Notes: generated by a model from the sequence alone, not told the origin. Shown: positions 12,352 to 26,980, counted from the stretch's first letter. The stretch: 64,000 nucleotides of DNA from Stictocephala bisonia (GCA_035578905.1 JAQJVL010000154.1:1285177-1349176), one strand, 5' to 3'. Program-made: numbers and translations.

Positions 12352-15300
12352 TATTTTTATATCTTTAGATTTAGATGTTAATATATTCGAGGGTTACGAT
12401 ACACTCTTTGTCTCTCAAAGTATATAAAATCTATATTTTAAGTCTGTCCCAAAATGCAAAATATGGTTCGTTGAGCTAAAATATTCTAAAAAATTTACTA
12501 TATGTATAAGTGTGGGATTATAAAATTCCGTCTACCTACATGTGATTTCGAGAATATACTAACCTTAGCTAATAAGTATCAACTTTAACCTTCATTTATT
12601 TATAGCCACTATGAGAATTCTTTACGTGTAAAAATAGGTAATAGCACTGCAAAACTCATTCTTAAAACGTTCAAAGGTTTTACAATGTATTAAAAATACA
12701 ATAAGGTCTACTTTATTTTAAAGAACGTCAATGAATAACGAAGAAATTGTTATTTACTAGTAGTTGGCATGGTTATGTTCTATTTCTGAAATTCTGGTTA
12801 GCAGTATACAACTGACCATAGAAACAAGAAGATTGTCCATTCATTTGGGTTCCATGAAGCCGGTTTTTCTGTGTGATGAGATCCTTTCACGTTCACTATC
12901 ACTAGCGGTCTCCCTCTCTTTATCTATCTTCATCCCTCTAACTGGATGTCTCCAGGACACACTGAAGGAACTAAGTGAGTAAACAATCATCCAAGCGCCT
13001 ATTGGAAACCAATTACCGTTAAATAGTAGCACGTGCATGCGTCTACTGCAAATTAATTGGCTTGAACAGTCTATTTGTTGGTATGGTTAACGGTTCTACT
13101 TATGGTAAAATAACAGTTTCTTTAGTATCTATGGACAGACTTTCTTGAAATGCTTTGGAATTCTAGTTGTATTTGTAATATGTTGTAAAGCTAATTGATA
13201 TATCAGTTTAATATAATTTACTACTAAACAAATTAAAGCACTTAATTAAAAATCTTTGGTAAGACATGTATTTACCAAGTGTGGGTATTACAATTCCTGT
13301 TATTATTCAAGGATGGTTTAGATATAAATAACTTCATAATTACTGATAGAACATGACGTATTTAAAGGTATCGAAACACTTCAGGGGTTTCTATTATTAT
13401 TATTGGTTGAAAATTTTTTGTGGCATGTTTCAATAAATCATATCGTAGGAATGTTTTTAACCACTTTCATATATATAAATTATTTAAGTCATGGGGCCTA
13501 TTTATTTGAATATTCCCCTCTCTTCCCCAACCCTAACACAACAAAATTTCCCTCTGGGGAGCAATATCCCTCACAATAATCAAGTACTGTCATTTGTATC
13601 CACAAACAGTTTGGAATAAACTCAATGCTACCTTTTACTTTGCATTTAAAAATATTAACATTTTAAACAATATTCATTAAAGAGTCAAATAATTTTAAAA
13701 AATACTACTTTCCTTTATTTGTTTTTATTTTTTTACAGCAACAAAAAATATGGTTCTTACTTCTTTACTAAATAGTTATTTGGCATTTTAGGAATAATAG
13801 GTTTTTATATCTCGTAAAGATATTAGTTTAATCTTATAATTTTAAAATAGCCTTTTTGTAAAAAAAATAATGTAAAACATGAGGTGTATCCATGGTATAG
13901 CGATTCAACTGCGTGTATTAATAAAACATAAATAAGATTTTATGATTGACTTTTGTATTATTATATCTTTTTAATTTTTTTTGAAGTCATAACTTATTGT
14001 GCACTTAAATTTTCTCTTACTAAAGTGATAGGTGTGGGAAATCTATATCAATGGTTGTTTTTTTTTAGTTGTAGGCTTTCAAAGTATCTGTTATTTGTGT
14101 TGAAAATCACACAATTTAAGTATTTGTACTGATTAAAAGTTATTAGTACAGACATTTTATGTGGTAGTCTGAATACAACATTTTCCGTGAAGTTAATGAC
14201 TGACAAATTATATTTATTTCCAGAATAAAACAAAAAGTTTAATTGAAGACCAATATAATACAATCTTCAATACATTATTGACTGAATTACAGTTTGAGAA
14301 AAATTTAATAAAAAAATTACGAAATTAAACTCATAATTAGGATTTACAACAAAGAATATATATTTATTTATATACAACAAAGAATTTATTCATTTATATA
14401 TATTTATTTATAAATGACCTTAATATATATATACATATATTAAGTAAATAAGCCTAGATGGCTTATGCGTATTATGCGTAAGCCTGAGTAGTTCAAGTCA
14501 ACCAAAATGATATGTATTAAAAATTCAGCCAGAACAACAATCATACTAAAATTACAAATAAACATAGAATTTTAAATAGAAATAAAAAAGAAAAAGTTAA
14601 AAAATAACTAATGAGATGTAAAGAAAATAAATTAAAAAAATAAATTTACAATACAAGTTAATATGTTATTTATTAGACAAGAATAATAAAAAATAATTCT
14701 CAAATACAAAATATTCATGATCACAAGACGATCATTGATCATGTCCAAACGAATATTTATACTTATGATTTTTATCAGTACTTAAACTAACATTATTACT
14801 AAATGAACTTTGTACAGTAGTTTTTCAAATCAGTATATATTATTATTAAAATGGTCTTAAAGTCTGTAGTAATTGGCCTATTTATTTCAATGGTTGGTTT
14901 ATTGATATGTTTTTAAAGAAAATACTGTGTATTAAGAGTCTGTTAATGTGTATATTTGAAATGCAAATTGAAATAAATTAAACAGGAATAAAATAATAGA
15001 AAAATTAAGCCTCAAATGTTTTATTAGTTGTCCTAATGTCAAAAAATGAAATATCTACATGCTTTTTAACGGCTTAGACTTGTTAAAATAAAAGTGGGTA
15101 TATATAGATGCATGATACTCGTTTTTTAAATATATAGTTTCAATTTGACATATGTCTTGAATAAGGTGGTATTTCTTAAGAGTTTAAATAAATAGTACAT
15201 GCAGTGTTCTACACAAGCATGTATGAACATTATGAACAAAGGAACCTTTCAGTGAAAATGATTTTGCACGATGAACTTTGTCACCCAAGAGAAATCTGGT

Positions 15301-18300
15301 TTTACAAACGAAGTGGAAATAACAAAGAAGTTTGTAAAACCACAATTTAAATTTTATGTAGTATTTTCTAAAAATTCGCCTTAAAATATAAATAAAATTT
15401 ATAACATCGTTATATTTTTTACTTTAGGATATTATTACCACAATATTTATTGTGTGTACTTACGAATTCTGTTAGTCTTTTATTAAGTATAGTCATTAGT
15501 ATGTATTTAGAGTTCAAATAATCATTATACAAGAATGTATGTACACTTTACTGATAGAGGCTTTATTTCGTTTCGTCATAACAAATTAAAAACAGAATTA
15601 AAACATTTTTAAAGCCAACTATTTTAAAACCAGATTCTCTGCCATTGTATTCTTATATCCAATTAAAAATAATTTCGGTTTTAGTAACTCATGAATGTTC
15701 ACCATCTCGGAAGAAAGTCAAATGAAAAATAACTTTGTATATAATAATAATTTGTGTATTTACATTCATTTAGGGTTATCCACCTCCTCGGTAGGTTGAC
15801 ATGAACTACTGGCAGTGGAGAACAGCATGTAATATGACTGAAACATAATATTTAGGTCCTCGGTGTACAATAAATGCCACTTCACTCTACAGTAAAATGT
15901 TAATCACCCTCCACTATCCTTTATTTGATAGTGTTTCTTTTCTTTCTTTTTTTTATGTGACAGCCTATCACTTTTCGTTAGGCTGAGCTTTACTATGATT
16001 TCTTTTAGCTAATAACTAAGAGGTTAAGTGTTGCTTATAATATGTTCTTATGTTTTTTTCTAGAGAAAACCATTGTTTATTGTTTCATGTTCATTGATTT
16101 TCGTTGTCATTTGACAAGTCATTATAGAACTGTTGTCCGTTTGTGAATTAGTATTTCTTGTCAAGTTAAGGTGAACTGTACCATTTCCAACATGGAAACA
16201 ATTTATTTGGTTCTTGCTGACCAATTTAATTACTCCTCAAATGCTATAAATATCTAACGATTTTACGTGGTATTTTATATTTATAAATTTAATTGTATTA
16301 TTCTTGTACCATTTGTTATGCTTCCATAACTTTATTAACTATATTTAGTCATAATTAACAGGAAATCCCTGTAAGATAGTTTACAGATATTTGCCTGACG
16401 TTACATATTTGGCCATATTCGTATTATAATATCTTTTATGTAAATTATTTTATTGTGTTTTGTTATTTTTTCTGCACATCTAGTAGCTTAGTGTTTACGC
16501 TTAAAATCCATATTTAAGTAAACTTGCAGTTTAGCCATTGCTTGATTGTTCCTCCTTTTTGTGGCAGTCTCTTATAAAAAAATACAAAGCATCAATTTTT
16601 AACTTTGGTGAATTTTCTTCTCCTCTTTTTTTGCTGGATTTTACTTATTTTTCTGTGCGGGTCGTTGCAATTTCTCGGCTCCAGGGTCCGGGAGGGCCCT
16701 TCATGTTAATGAAATATATTATAAATTGTCCCGATGCCTTGTTGATTTCTGCACGATATATGAATGGTGTAGAACTTGTAAGATTAAATTCAATATGGAT
16801 GAATGAAAAAATGAACAATATTTATCCAAAAATGTATTGTCTTCTAATGGGAATAGATGGATTGTTCTCAAAACTTGTTAAGTGACCTACAGATACTGAG
16901 ACTTTGCTGCATGCCTAAACTACCTACCATCCGGAATATTAAAGTCGAGGGCTGTGAGTACTGTTACCACAGCTAGCGTGAGGCAGGAGCATTGCTTTCC
17001 ACTGAAGGAAGGATGTTGTTATATTTATTTATCTCTCGACAGGCCAGACACTATTATTAGCCTCTAAACATCTGTTATTAGCAGTTGATGGTTATATTCT
17101 GATTTAACTGTTCCTCAACCCGTCTTGTCAGATACATATTTAATTTCTACCATAAGACTCAAAATTGAATCTTGATGTCAATACTATAAGTTTCCTAATT
17201 ATTTATTGCTCAAACATCTTATACATTGGATATTACATGTTGCTTAAATGATACAATTACAATACGTATTATAAAACAATTTATAGCATTGTATTAAGCA
17301 TTGCAGGGCCGTGAGAAAAACATTAAAAATTGTAAAATTGAATTTAAAATGAGCTAATCGATCATATCGGACAATTAGAATGAAAAAATGGAAATACATC
17401 GATATAGTCGTTCCTTATAAACTCTTATAAATGTATCATTAGACCAAAGTTTAAAACATATCATTAGATTCTATAGGAAAACGTTTTAATACTTTAAAAT
17501 CTATAAAAGGAAGACTTTTTCTTATGAAAACACATATTCTGCTTTACTTTTAATGCTTAGGTTGTATTTTTGGAGACTTTCAAATATTTCAACAGTTCTT
17601 CCTGTTCCTAAATATATCAGCTTTACAAAATGTTGACACATTGGTACTTGGATTTTGTAATAAACTAACTCCACGAACATTACTGTAGAAAGTAACTGGA
17701 TGAACCTTATAAAATAAATAATATAAATGACCAGGAAAATATCCATTCGATACCAAGTGCAACTGCAGCTGAAAGATTTTTTAATTTCTTTGGCAGCTAC
17801 AATTTTTACGATTTATTTAAGAGATTTTCCTATTAAAATGTAGGCTACTTTTCAGCATAGTGCTGTGTAGTGAAGACCAGATATTGATAATTTACTCTTA
17901 AAATGTCATTTTCTAAAAAATAATAGTAAAAATATGTTGTATTAGTAAAGTGTTTGGGTATTTTTCACATACTAAAACAATTGTATGAGATTTGAACAAA
18001 ATAAATAAATAAAATTTATTAATTTGATTTATTAATAAACAGTATTACCAATGTTGATCTTTTGGGGAGAAATAGTACGTGCTTAAAAAAGTGCTAAGTT
18101 TTGTTTTATAAGAACTAACCGTAATAAACATTATATTTTAGTGAATTTATAGTTATTGAGCGTTTAGCAACTAAAAAAAAAAAAAAGAGTAGTGACGCCT
18201 TAATAGGTCTGCTTAGACAAAGAAGAAGGATCCATTTTACTACTTTTGAATCTTGTAAAACAAATTAAGCTAATTTTAACATAATTAACAATATAACATT

Positions 18301-19644
18301 AGAAGTGTGGTATGCGAAGGAAAGTTGTTTAAAAGCAACAATATATTTTAAAAATCAAATGGACTATAAGAACAAATAACTAAATAATATGGATCAAGTA
18401 TACAAAAAATAAAAATTTCATGTTCAAGTGTAGTGTTCCTCGTATTTATAATTGTACGAACACAATTAGAATCAAGTATGGGTTAAACAAATCCCATTCC
18501 TTTAAAAATTACTTTATTTGCATGCACATCCTGACCATCTAACTGTACACAAATTTAGTACGTCACTGTGGTGAAATAGTACATGAAATTAAACAAGAAC
18601 TACAACAAATATTTAGACAACAAACTGTAGTGTGAGGTAGCAACAGTCTATAACTACCGACTGTGAAATTAGGTTCTCTCCTACTACAAAACCAATTAGT
18701 AAACAGAGGAATGTAAATTCCAACCACCATTTAAATGGTGACCTGACGATCCTGATAAAAGATAATTAAGGGGATGTTAAATATTTTACTATATTATTGA
18801 ACTCGTTAACGCAATAAATGACTAATTGTTACACAGTTCAAAACGTCGATCGTGTAACGTTATGATCCTTAAACTTAACTGTATGAGTAATATTTGGAAT
18901 TATGGGTCTGCTGTGTGTTTGTGCAACAATTACAGTTAAAAACATTGACTCTAGAATTTGGTATTCAGGCACTCCATTGCAACGGACAGCTCAATACGTA
19001 TAATTTTAGGGACGCTTGTAAAACAAACGCATTTCACACAAACGACTGTTATATTGAATCTGATGTTTTATAAATGTATAATATGTGTTATTTCACTATA
19101 ATTCTCTAACTAAGCAATTACATTGGCTAAGAATAGTAAGAGTAAGTAAAATAGTAGTCGACATTCCACGTAGTTTATACGTGGAATGTAAATGCTTATA
19201 TGAAATATTTAAGTAAATGTCAAATATTTCAACACTGCGTTTTAAGTTTAAATATATTTCTAACTTACACTTTTATAAATACAGTACACGAATTTATTAT
19301 TTAATTCAATTCAATTCAATTTATTTTTGCAAGCGCAAATACACATTGATGCAGTGCACATATAAACCATCTAGCTATATGCTAGTTGATGGAAAATATA
19401 TATTACTAAATAATGTTTTTATTATATAATATTCAATATGAAATAATAAATGAGAAATATTTTTAATACACAAATAGTTTGAATCTAATATAGCATGTTC
19501 AAACACAAGCCCTGAAGTTTTAAATTGTGAAATAAAAATCTAGTTTAAAATGTTGTTTAAAGTAACAAAATACAGTGTGTTACTCAGATGTAAGAAGTTT
19601 GTCAGCTAGTGTGTGTTTTTTATTTATAAAGTGGTCCTGTTTTT
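12352..19644. other. AT-rich DNA without recognisable genes
   Basis: The longest open frame is 115 codons from a TTG at 16538 and has no recognised domain or splice support. GCTTATGCGTATTATGCGTA (near 14460) is a local inverted repeat, and a short A run lies at about 18172-18186. Otherwise nothing. Confidence 0.65.
19161..19189. repeat. Perfect 12-bp hairpin
   Basis: ACATTCCACGTA, loop GTTTA, TACGTGGAATGT. It stands in AT-rich DNA with no neighbouring gene. Confidence 0.95.
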
Positions 19645-19740
19645 TGTAAACGTAATTAAAATCACAGAGTCAGACTATTCGGCAAACAAGGAAAACTGTT
19701 ATTTGCTCCAAACACACAGAAGGGACGGGGTTGATTTACC
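19645..19740 (+). repeat. Dispersed repeat RB, copy 1
   Basis: Shares AATTAAAATCACAGAGTCAG, then AAACAAGG, with 42306-42400, followed by weaker matches. About 90 bp; nature unknown. Confidence 0.5.
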
Positions 19741-19744
19741 TTGA

Positions 19745-20516
19745 CTGTGTTTTTTCGTGGAAAAATATTACACTAAATAAAAAGTTAATTTATATGTTTA
19801 TAAATTAATATATATAAACTCACAAACAAGAACATATTTTGAGTAAGAACTTTTATCAGTTAAGAGCGCATTTATGTATCACTAACCTTATTTTCTTTTC
19901 TTCATTATTCTTGATAGATTGTTTTGGACATAATATATCTAATTAATTATAAAATGTATGTTCTAAAATAGTTATGAAATTACTACAAAAGTATATTATG
20001 TATATGTATAGAACACTATAGTTAAAATATCTTTTACATAATAAATGTTACCTAAACTTACACTGTTACCTAAAAAATTTTAGAATGTTTTCAAACTCTA
20101 TTTCCTACAATATGCAATATTTACAAAAACACACGTTTCTATTTATGTTAATAACATATATAAAAATATTACAATATTTGTATATATATGACAATATTAA
20201 TTAAAATCCCTTATCTACAAGTAAATTAACTTACTAAATAATATAAATTTAAATTAATTTTGTGTACTGTAATAACATTAATTTATGATTGATTAGTTCC
20301 AGGAGTAAAGACAACTTAGTGTGAGTTGCCTCATTTAATAGAAGCACCCAAAACAAGTTAATTACTTAGATGGTAGATGGATAGTTACTTTAGTAATTTA
20401 GTATATACATGTGAAATTAATATAAATTAAAGAAGTAATTACATATATTACTAGTACAGATTTGACCCAAAGATCGACTCTGTCTGTTACTAATTAAAAA
20501 TAGCTTCTTAATTAGC
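19745..20516. other. AT-rich DNA without recognisable features
   Basis: Nothing seen between repeat RB copy 1 and foldback copy A. Confidence 0.7.
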
Positions 20517-21432
20517 ATAATACGTGTTGGTACATATACAGTACAAATAAACGTCACATAACACAAATTTATTACAATATAAGCACAAAATGCACAAATA
20601 TATTACAATAAAAGTAAAAAATGCACAAATAAAAAACAATACGAGTTCATTGGATTAAAAATGTTAGTAACAAAAATGGTAACATTTCATACGAGTCATC
20701 GGATTCAAGCTATAACTAACTTTTGGGGTATTATCGAATTTTTATAAAGACAACGGATGAGATCATTAAAAATATGGATTTTTTAAATTGTATGCTTAAA
20801 CATTAGTATGACACAGACTTTAAGTGTCGTGATGTGATCCCTCAGCTTAAGATAAGCGGAAATATAATAGGTACTCCGTAAAGTTATCAGAATCATTCAG
20901 GGCAGAAGTCAAATATGTATGAATTTACGACAACTTGATATTTAAATTATTGTACTACTTAGGAACATAAAAACATTTATGTATATTATGTAATTTGCTG
21001 CGGCCCTACCTCCCTCAACGGATCAAAGGAAGTAAATCAAGATTATGTATATAATTAGTTTTAATCATTCTTTGTAGGTAATTATTTATTGTACATCTAT
21101 GAAATTAGTATGTTTTTTCTTTTAAAAGCAAATCTATAGAAAATGATTTATTTTATTTTGGTACAATATTTAAGACAGTACAAGTGAACGTCAAACAAGA
21201 CAAATATATTACAATACAAGTACAAAATTCACAAATATTGTGGTGATCGATTTCGGTGAACCACGCTCACCTTCCTCAGACCAGAGGAGTAAGGTGAGGA
21301 AGGTGAGCGTGGTTCATCGAAATCGATCACCATAATATTTATGCATTTTGTACTTGTATTGTAATATATTTGTGCATTTTGTGCTTATATTGTAATAAAT
21401 TTGTGTTGTATGACGTTTATTTGTACTGTGTT
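20517..21432. repeat. Foldback-like repeat, copy A (uninterrupted)
   Basis: Left end CATAATACGTGTTGGTAC (20517-20534). A module of about 110 bp containing a TTTCGGTGAACCACGCTCAC motif occurs near the right end in both orientations: arms 21201-21278 and 21295-21372 are inverted copies with a 16-bp spacer. The final segment to 21432 is the reverse complement of the left terminal 90 bp or so. The interior 20625-21200 matches 27556-27907 plus 32406-32690, which is copy B without its insertion. There is no coding capacity, so it is probably a non-autonomous element. Confidence 0.75.
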
Positions 21433-21928
21433 ACTAATTGTAAACTATTTAAAAGTTGTTTACGGATAGAATAGTTGTTAATATTTTATTGTGCCCTATA
21501 TTTAAAAGGACTTGGTTAGTTTTACGAATGTCTTCGAGGAGGGTTGGTAAAGTTTACACTTTCAACTATTTAATGTGAGTTGTAATTATATATTTCGGAA
21601 GATGTTTAGTATTCTGGTAATCAATATTTATCCTCTTTGACGTACAATCTGCAACTATCTTTGTTTATGCACATCTTTTACCTCTATTGTTGGTAATTTC
21701 GTGTTCAGTTGTCCAAAAAGGTCTTGCAGCTTTGTAAGGTTTAGGATCTCATAAAAGTGATAAATAGAAATTTAAAGCTGATATTAAGAAATATAACATT
21801 AATTAATATCCATTATATTGTATTCCTCGTGCGTTGATGTAAAACGTTATAGAGTTAGGCCGTAATTGAAATATGTAATATGTATCTTTTTAAATATAAA
21901 TGTCAACTATTTTAATAGTAAAAATTTA

Positions 21929-22554
21929 CAGGGTGTCCCTAAAATACATTCCCATACTTAATAATTTGGTTCCTTGGGTCAAAATAAGAAAAAAGTTCCT
22001 ATAAACATAGGTCCTGATATGATTTTTTTGTTTGTCTGTGCATTTTACAGATAATTTAATAACTTAATAGGCACTAAAGTTACAGAGCTGAAACTTGGCA
22101 TAAAATATAATAATATTATTTAATTTTAATATATTAGAAAAATGTTATATCCATAAAGTATAGAATGTTGAAATTCTGCACATATGCTATACTAGTAATA
22201 TTCTATTACAGAAAAAATACTGAAAAATATTCGACATATAATTTCTAAATGGCGGCTAGTTAAAATGTTTGACGTTAAAATCCAAAAAAACTACACCCTT
22301 TATAAAAAAAAACACAACAATAATAAATTGTAGGATATTTTATTACAAAACTAACGATACCTTATTTATTGAAAACAAACAAGAAATGAATAATTTGTGT
22401 TATTTCATTTAAGCTAGTTATACTTCAATTTTTGTTCTTCAAAGAACTGACGGACAGACAGAAAACTGTGCATATTAGGACATGTGTTTATAAGAACTTT
22501 TTGGTTTATTTTTATTCCTGGAACAACTTCCTAAAGTATTTTAGTTACACCCTG
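21929..22554. mobile_element. Non-autonomous mariner-type element, copy 2 (626 bp)
   Basis: It begins CAGGGTGTCCCTAAAATAC after TA (21927-21928) and ends AGTATTTTAGTTACACCCTG before TA (22555-22556). It has no open frame of note. Same family as 11033-12351; the terminus resembles but is not identical to the 4.5-kb mariner-like element. Confidence 0.85.
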
Positions 22555-22556
22555 TA

Positions 22557-23471
22557 TACATACAGTGTTGATATATCCACTGTGTGATAGATCAACACAT
22601 TGTTCCTTTTAGGACCAGGTAGATGGAGCTCAGACATTTTTCACACTTCTGTTATTTTACCCCTGTCCTAAGGTTTAAGTATTATAAAATAATATAATCA
22701 AGCTATCACCTTCTTTATAGATCGAGAATGTTTCATGGAGATCGATTATCTTGCGGATTTAAATATATAGAATCGTTACTTTGGAAGTCATAACAATACC
22801 ATCTAAATGTAACTGCCAGGAAACATAATTACCTTTGAACTATAGATTACTTTGACTTTGTATAGGTCCTAGTAATCACTGCAGTGAATAAAACAGTATA
22901 AATGACTAAATACATAGTGATCTAATGATATACACCAATTAATTATGGTTTACAAATAATTATATAAAATAGTGATCGTGGATGAATCATTTGGTGTCTT
23001 TTTTTAAATTCTCGTCTATTCGTAATTTAAAGTAGGTTAATTAAAAGTTTACAACAGAAAATATCTAAACACGCAGCGAGATGGCGACGTTTCAAGTGCT
23101 CTCGTGAGAAGCCAAGAGGACGTAAAAGGTTGTTTTCACTAACTCATGTATAGCTTCGTTATTTGTTGAGACTTTATTGTTAAACCAAGTCTCCATTCAT
23201 AATGTTTATTAATTTATATTTAGTCAAAATTTTATAAGAATTTACAAGTATATAAGGAATATAGAATATGTTTATAATATAATACAGTAATTACATTTAA
23301 GTAATCTAGACACTTTATAGGATTAAGGATGACTTAAGAAGAATACACTTATACAAATATTTGTATGCATTATGTTCCTATAATATAATGTATTTTAACA
23401 ATATTTTAATAAGGAATTTTTTATAATGGACACTATTCTCCAAACTACCTCTTTAAGACAATTTTTAATAT
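22557..23471. other. AT-rich DNA between the mariner-type element and the satellite
   Basis: No open frame of note and no repeat recognised. A small GC-richer patch (about 23070-23130) has no identifiable content. Confidence 0.65.
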
Positions 23472-26400
23472 GACATTATATTTTTGAGATTACTTCAAGG
23501 ATAGTCAATATGTAATAGCGAGTTAGGGTTGTTGTGGCATGTGCAAAAACGTGTTTGTGTCATTACTTTGAATAGCACATTTTATTTTTGAGATTACTTC
23601 AAGGATATTCAATATGTAATAGCGAGTTAGGGTTGTTGTGGCATGTGCGAAAACGTGTTTGTGTCATTACTTTTAATATCACATTATATTTTTGAGATTA
23701 CTTCAAGGGTAGTCAATATGTAATAGCGAGTTAGGGTTGTTGTGGCATGTGCGAAAACGTGTTTGTGTCATTACTTTTAATATCACATTATATTTTTGAG
23801 ATTACTTCAAGGATAGTCAATATGTAATAGCGAGTGAGGGTTGTTGTGGCATGTGCGAAAACGTGTTTGTGTCATTACTTTTAATATCACATTATATTTT
23901 TGAGATTACTTCAAGGGTAGTCAATATGTAATAGCGAGTGAGCGTTGTTGTGGCATGTGCGAAAACGTGTTTGTGTCATTACTTTGAATAGCACATTTTA
24001 TTTTTGAGATTACTTCAAGGATATTCAATATGTAATAGCGAGTTAGGGTTGTTGTGGCATGTGCGAAAACGTGTTTGTGTCATTACTTTTAATATCACAT
24101 TATATTTTTGAGATTACTTCAAGGGTAGTCAATATGTAATAGCGAGTTAGGGTTGTTGTGGCATGTGCGAAAACGTGTTTGTGTCATTACTTTTAATGTC
24201 ACATTATATTTTTGAGATTACTTCAAGGGTAGTCAATATGTAATAGCGAGTTAGGGTTGTTGTGGCATGTGCGAAAACGTGTTTGTGTCATTACTTTTAA
24301 TATCACATTATATTTTTGAGATTACTTCAAGGATAGTCAATATGTAATAGCTAGGGAGGGTTGTAGTGGCATTTGCGAAAACGTGTTTTTGTCATTACTT
24401 TGAATATCACACTCCATTTTTGAGATTACTTCAAGGATAGTCAATATGTAATAGCGAGTTAGGTTTTTTGTGGCATTTGCGAAAACGTTTTTGAGTCATT
24501 ACTTTGAATATCACATTATATTTTTTAGATTACTTCAAGGGTAGTCAATATGTAATAGCGAGTTAGGGTTGTTGTGGCATGTGCGAAAACGTGTTTGTGT
24601 CATTACTTTTAATATCACATTATATTTTTGAGATTACTTCAAGGGTAGTCAATATGTAATAGCGAGTTAGGGTTGTTGTGGCATGTGCGAAAACGTGTTT
24701 GTGTCATTACTTTTAATATCACATTATATTTTTGAGATTACTTCAAGGATAGTCAATATATAATAGCGAGATAGGGTTGTTGTGGCATTTGCGAAAACTT
24801 GTTTGTGTCATTACTTTGAATATCACATTATATTTTTGAGATTACTTTAAGGATAGGCAATATGTAACAGCGAGTTAGGGTTGTTGTGGCATGTGCGAAA
24901 ACTTGTTTGTGTCATTACTTTGAATATCACATTATATTTTTGAGATTACTTCAAAGATAGTCAATATGTAATAGCAAGTGAGGGTTGTTGTGGCATGTGC
25001 AAAAACGTGTTTGTGTCTTCACATTATACTTTTGAGATTACTTCAAGGATAGTCAATATGTAATAGCGAGTGAGGGTTGTTGTGGCATTTGCGAAAACGT
25101 GTTTGTGTCATTACTTTTAATATCACATTATATTTTTGAGATTACTTCAAGGATAGTCAATATGTAATAGCGAGTGAGGGTTGTTGTGGCATGTGCGAAA
25201 ACGTGTTTGTGTCATCACATTATACTTTTGAGATTACTTCAAGGATAGTCAATATATAATAGCGAGATAGGGTTGTTGTGGCATTTGCGAAAACTTGTTT
25301 GTGTCATTACTTTGAATATCACATTATATTTTTGAGATTACTTTAAGGATAGGCAATATGTAATAGCGAGTTAGGGTTGTTGTGGCATGTGCGAAAACTT
25401 GTTTGTGTCATTACTTTGAATATCACATTATATTTTTGAGATTACTTCAAAGATAGTCAATATGTAATAGCGAGTGAGGGTTGTTGTGGCATGTGCGAAA
25501 ACGTGTTTGTGTCTTCACATTATACTTTTGAGATTACTTCAAAGATAGTCAATATGTAATAGCGAGTGAGGGTTGTAGTGGCATGTGCAAAAACGTGTTT
25601 GTGTCATTACTTTTAATATCACATTATATTTTTGAGATTACTTCAAGGATAGTCAATATGTAATAGCGAGTGAGGGTTGTTGTGGCATGTGCGAAAACGT
25701 GTTTGTGTCATCACATTATACTTTTGAGATTACTTCAAGGATAGTCAATATATAATAGCGAGATAGGGTTGTTGTGGCATTTGCGAAAACACGGTTCTGT
25801 CATCACATTATATTTTTGAGATTACTTCAAGGATAGTCAATATGTAATAACAAGTGATTGTTGTTGTGGTATGTGTGAAAACGTGTTTAAGTCATTACTT
25901 TGAATATCACATTATATTTTTGGGATTATTTCACGGATAGTCAATATGTAATAGCGAGTGAGGTTTGTTGTGGCATTTGCGAAAACGTGTTTGTGTCTTT
26001 ACTTTGAACATCACATTATATTTTTGGGATTACTTCAAGGATAGTCAATATGTAATAGCCAGTGAGGGTTGTTGTTGCCTCTGCGAAAACGCGTTTGTGT
26101 CATCAAATTATATTTTTGAGGTTACTTCAAGGATAGTCAATACGAAATAACGAGTGAGGTTTGTTGTGGCTTTTGCAAAAACGTGTTTGTGTCATGACAT
26201 TACATTTTTGAGATTACTTCAAGGATAGTCAATATGTAATAGCGAGTGAGGTTTGCTGTTCTATGTGCGAAAACGCGTTTGTTTCATCACATTTTATTTT
26301 TGAGATTACTTGAAGGATAGTCAATATGTAATAACAAGTGAGGGTTTTTGTTGCTTCTGCGAAAACGCGTTTGTGTCATCGCATTATATTTTTGATGTTA

Positions 26401-26980
26401 CTTCAGGGATAGTCAATATGTAATAGTAAGTGAGGGTTGCTGTTCTATGTGCGAAAACACGGTTCTGTCATCACATTATATTTTTGAGATTACTTCAAGG
26501 ATAGTCAATATGTAATAGTGAGTGAGGGTTGCTGTTCTATGTGCGAAAACGCGTTTGTGTCATCACATTATATTTTTGAGATTACTTCAAGGATAGTCAT
26601 TATGTAATAACAAGTGATTGTTGTTGTGATATGTGTGAAAACGTGTTTAAGTCATTACTTTGAATATCACATTATATTTTTGGGATTATTTCACGGATAG
26701 TCAATATGTAATAGCGCGTGAGGGTTGTTGTGGCATTTGCGAAAACGTGTTTGTGTCATTACTTTGAATATCACATTATATTTTTGGGATTACTTCACGG
26801 ATAGTCAATATGTAATAGAGCGTGAGGGTTGTTGTGGCATGTGCGAACATGTGTTTGTGTCATTCCTTTTAATATCACATTATATTTTTGAGATTACTTC
26901 AAGGGTAATCAATATGTAATAGCGAGTGAGGGTTGTTGTGGTATTCTTCAAGAATACTCAGTGTGTAATAGCGAGTGGGT
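23472..26980. repeat. Tandem satellite array, about 35 monomers of 104 or 92 bp
   Basis: Each monomer contains GAGATTACTTCAAGGATAG, TCAATATGTAATAGCGAG, GGGTTGTTGTGGCATGTG and AAACGTGTTTGTGTC. Monomer starts I could read: 23472, 23577, 23680, 23784, 23888, 23992 and so on every 104 bp up to about 24928, then a mix of 104- and 91-93-bp units to 26875. The short form lacks the ATTACTTTGAATAT segment. Monomers toward the right end are more diverged, and the array decays after 26935. Short open frames inside (25965 and 26725) are artefacts of the repeat. Confidence 0.97.

Noticed and set aside
16538..16885. 115-codon open frame on the plus strand
   Set aside because: It starts with TTG, has no recognisable domain, no splice context and AT-driven composition. 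It is not counted as a gene, though a decayed fragment cannot be excluded.
19161..19189. Hairpin as a microRNA precursor
   Set aside because: A 12-bp stem is too short for a pre-miRNA and no extended pairing is seen on either side.
25965..26919. Two similar short open frames (61 and 64 codons)
   Set aside because: They lie within satellite monomers and recur because the DNA is repeated; most monomers have stops in this frame.
23472..26980. CRISPR-like array
   Set aside because: There are no unique spacers of constant length; the whole monomer is repeated head to tail, as in a satellite.
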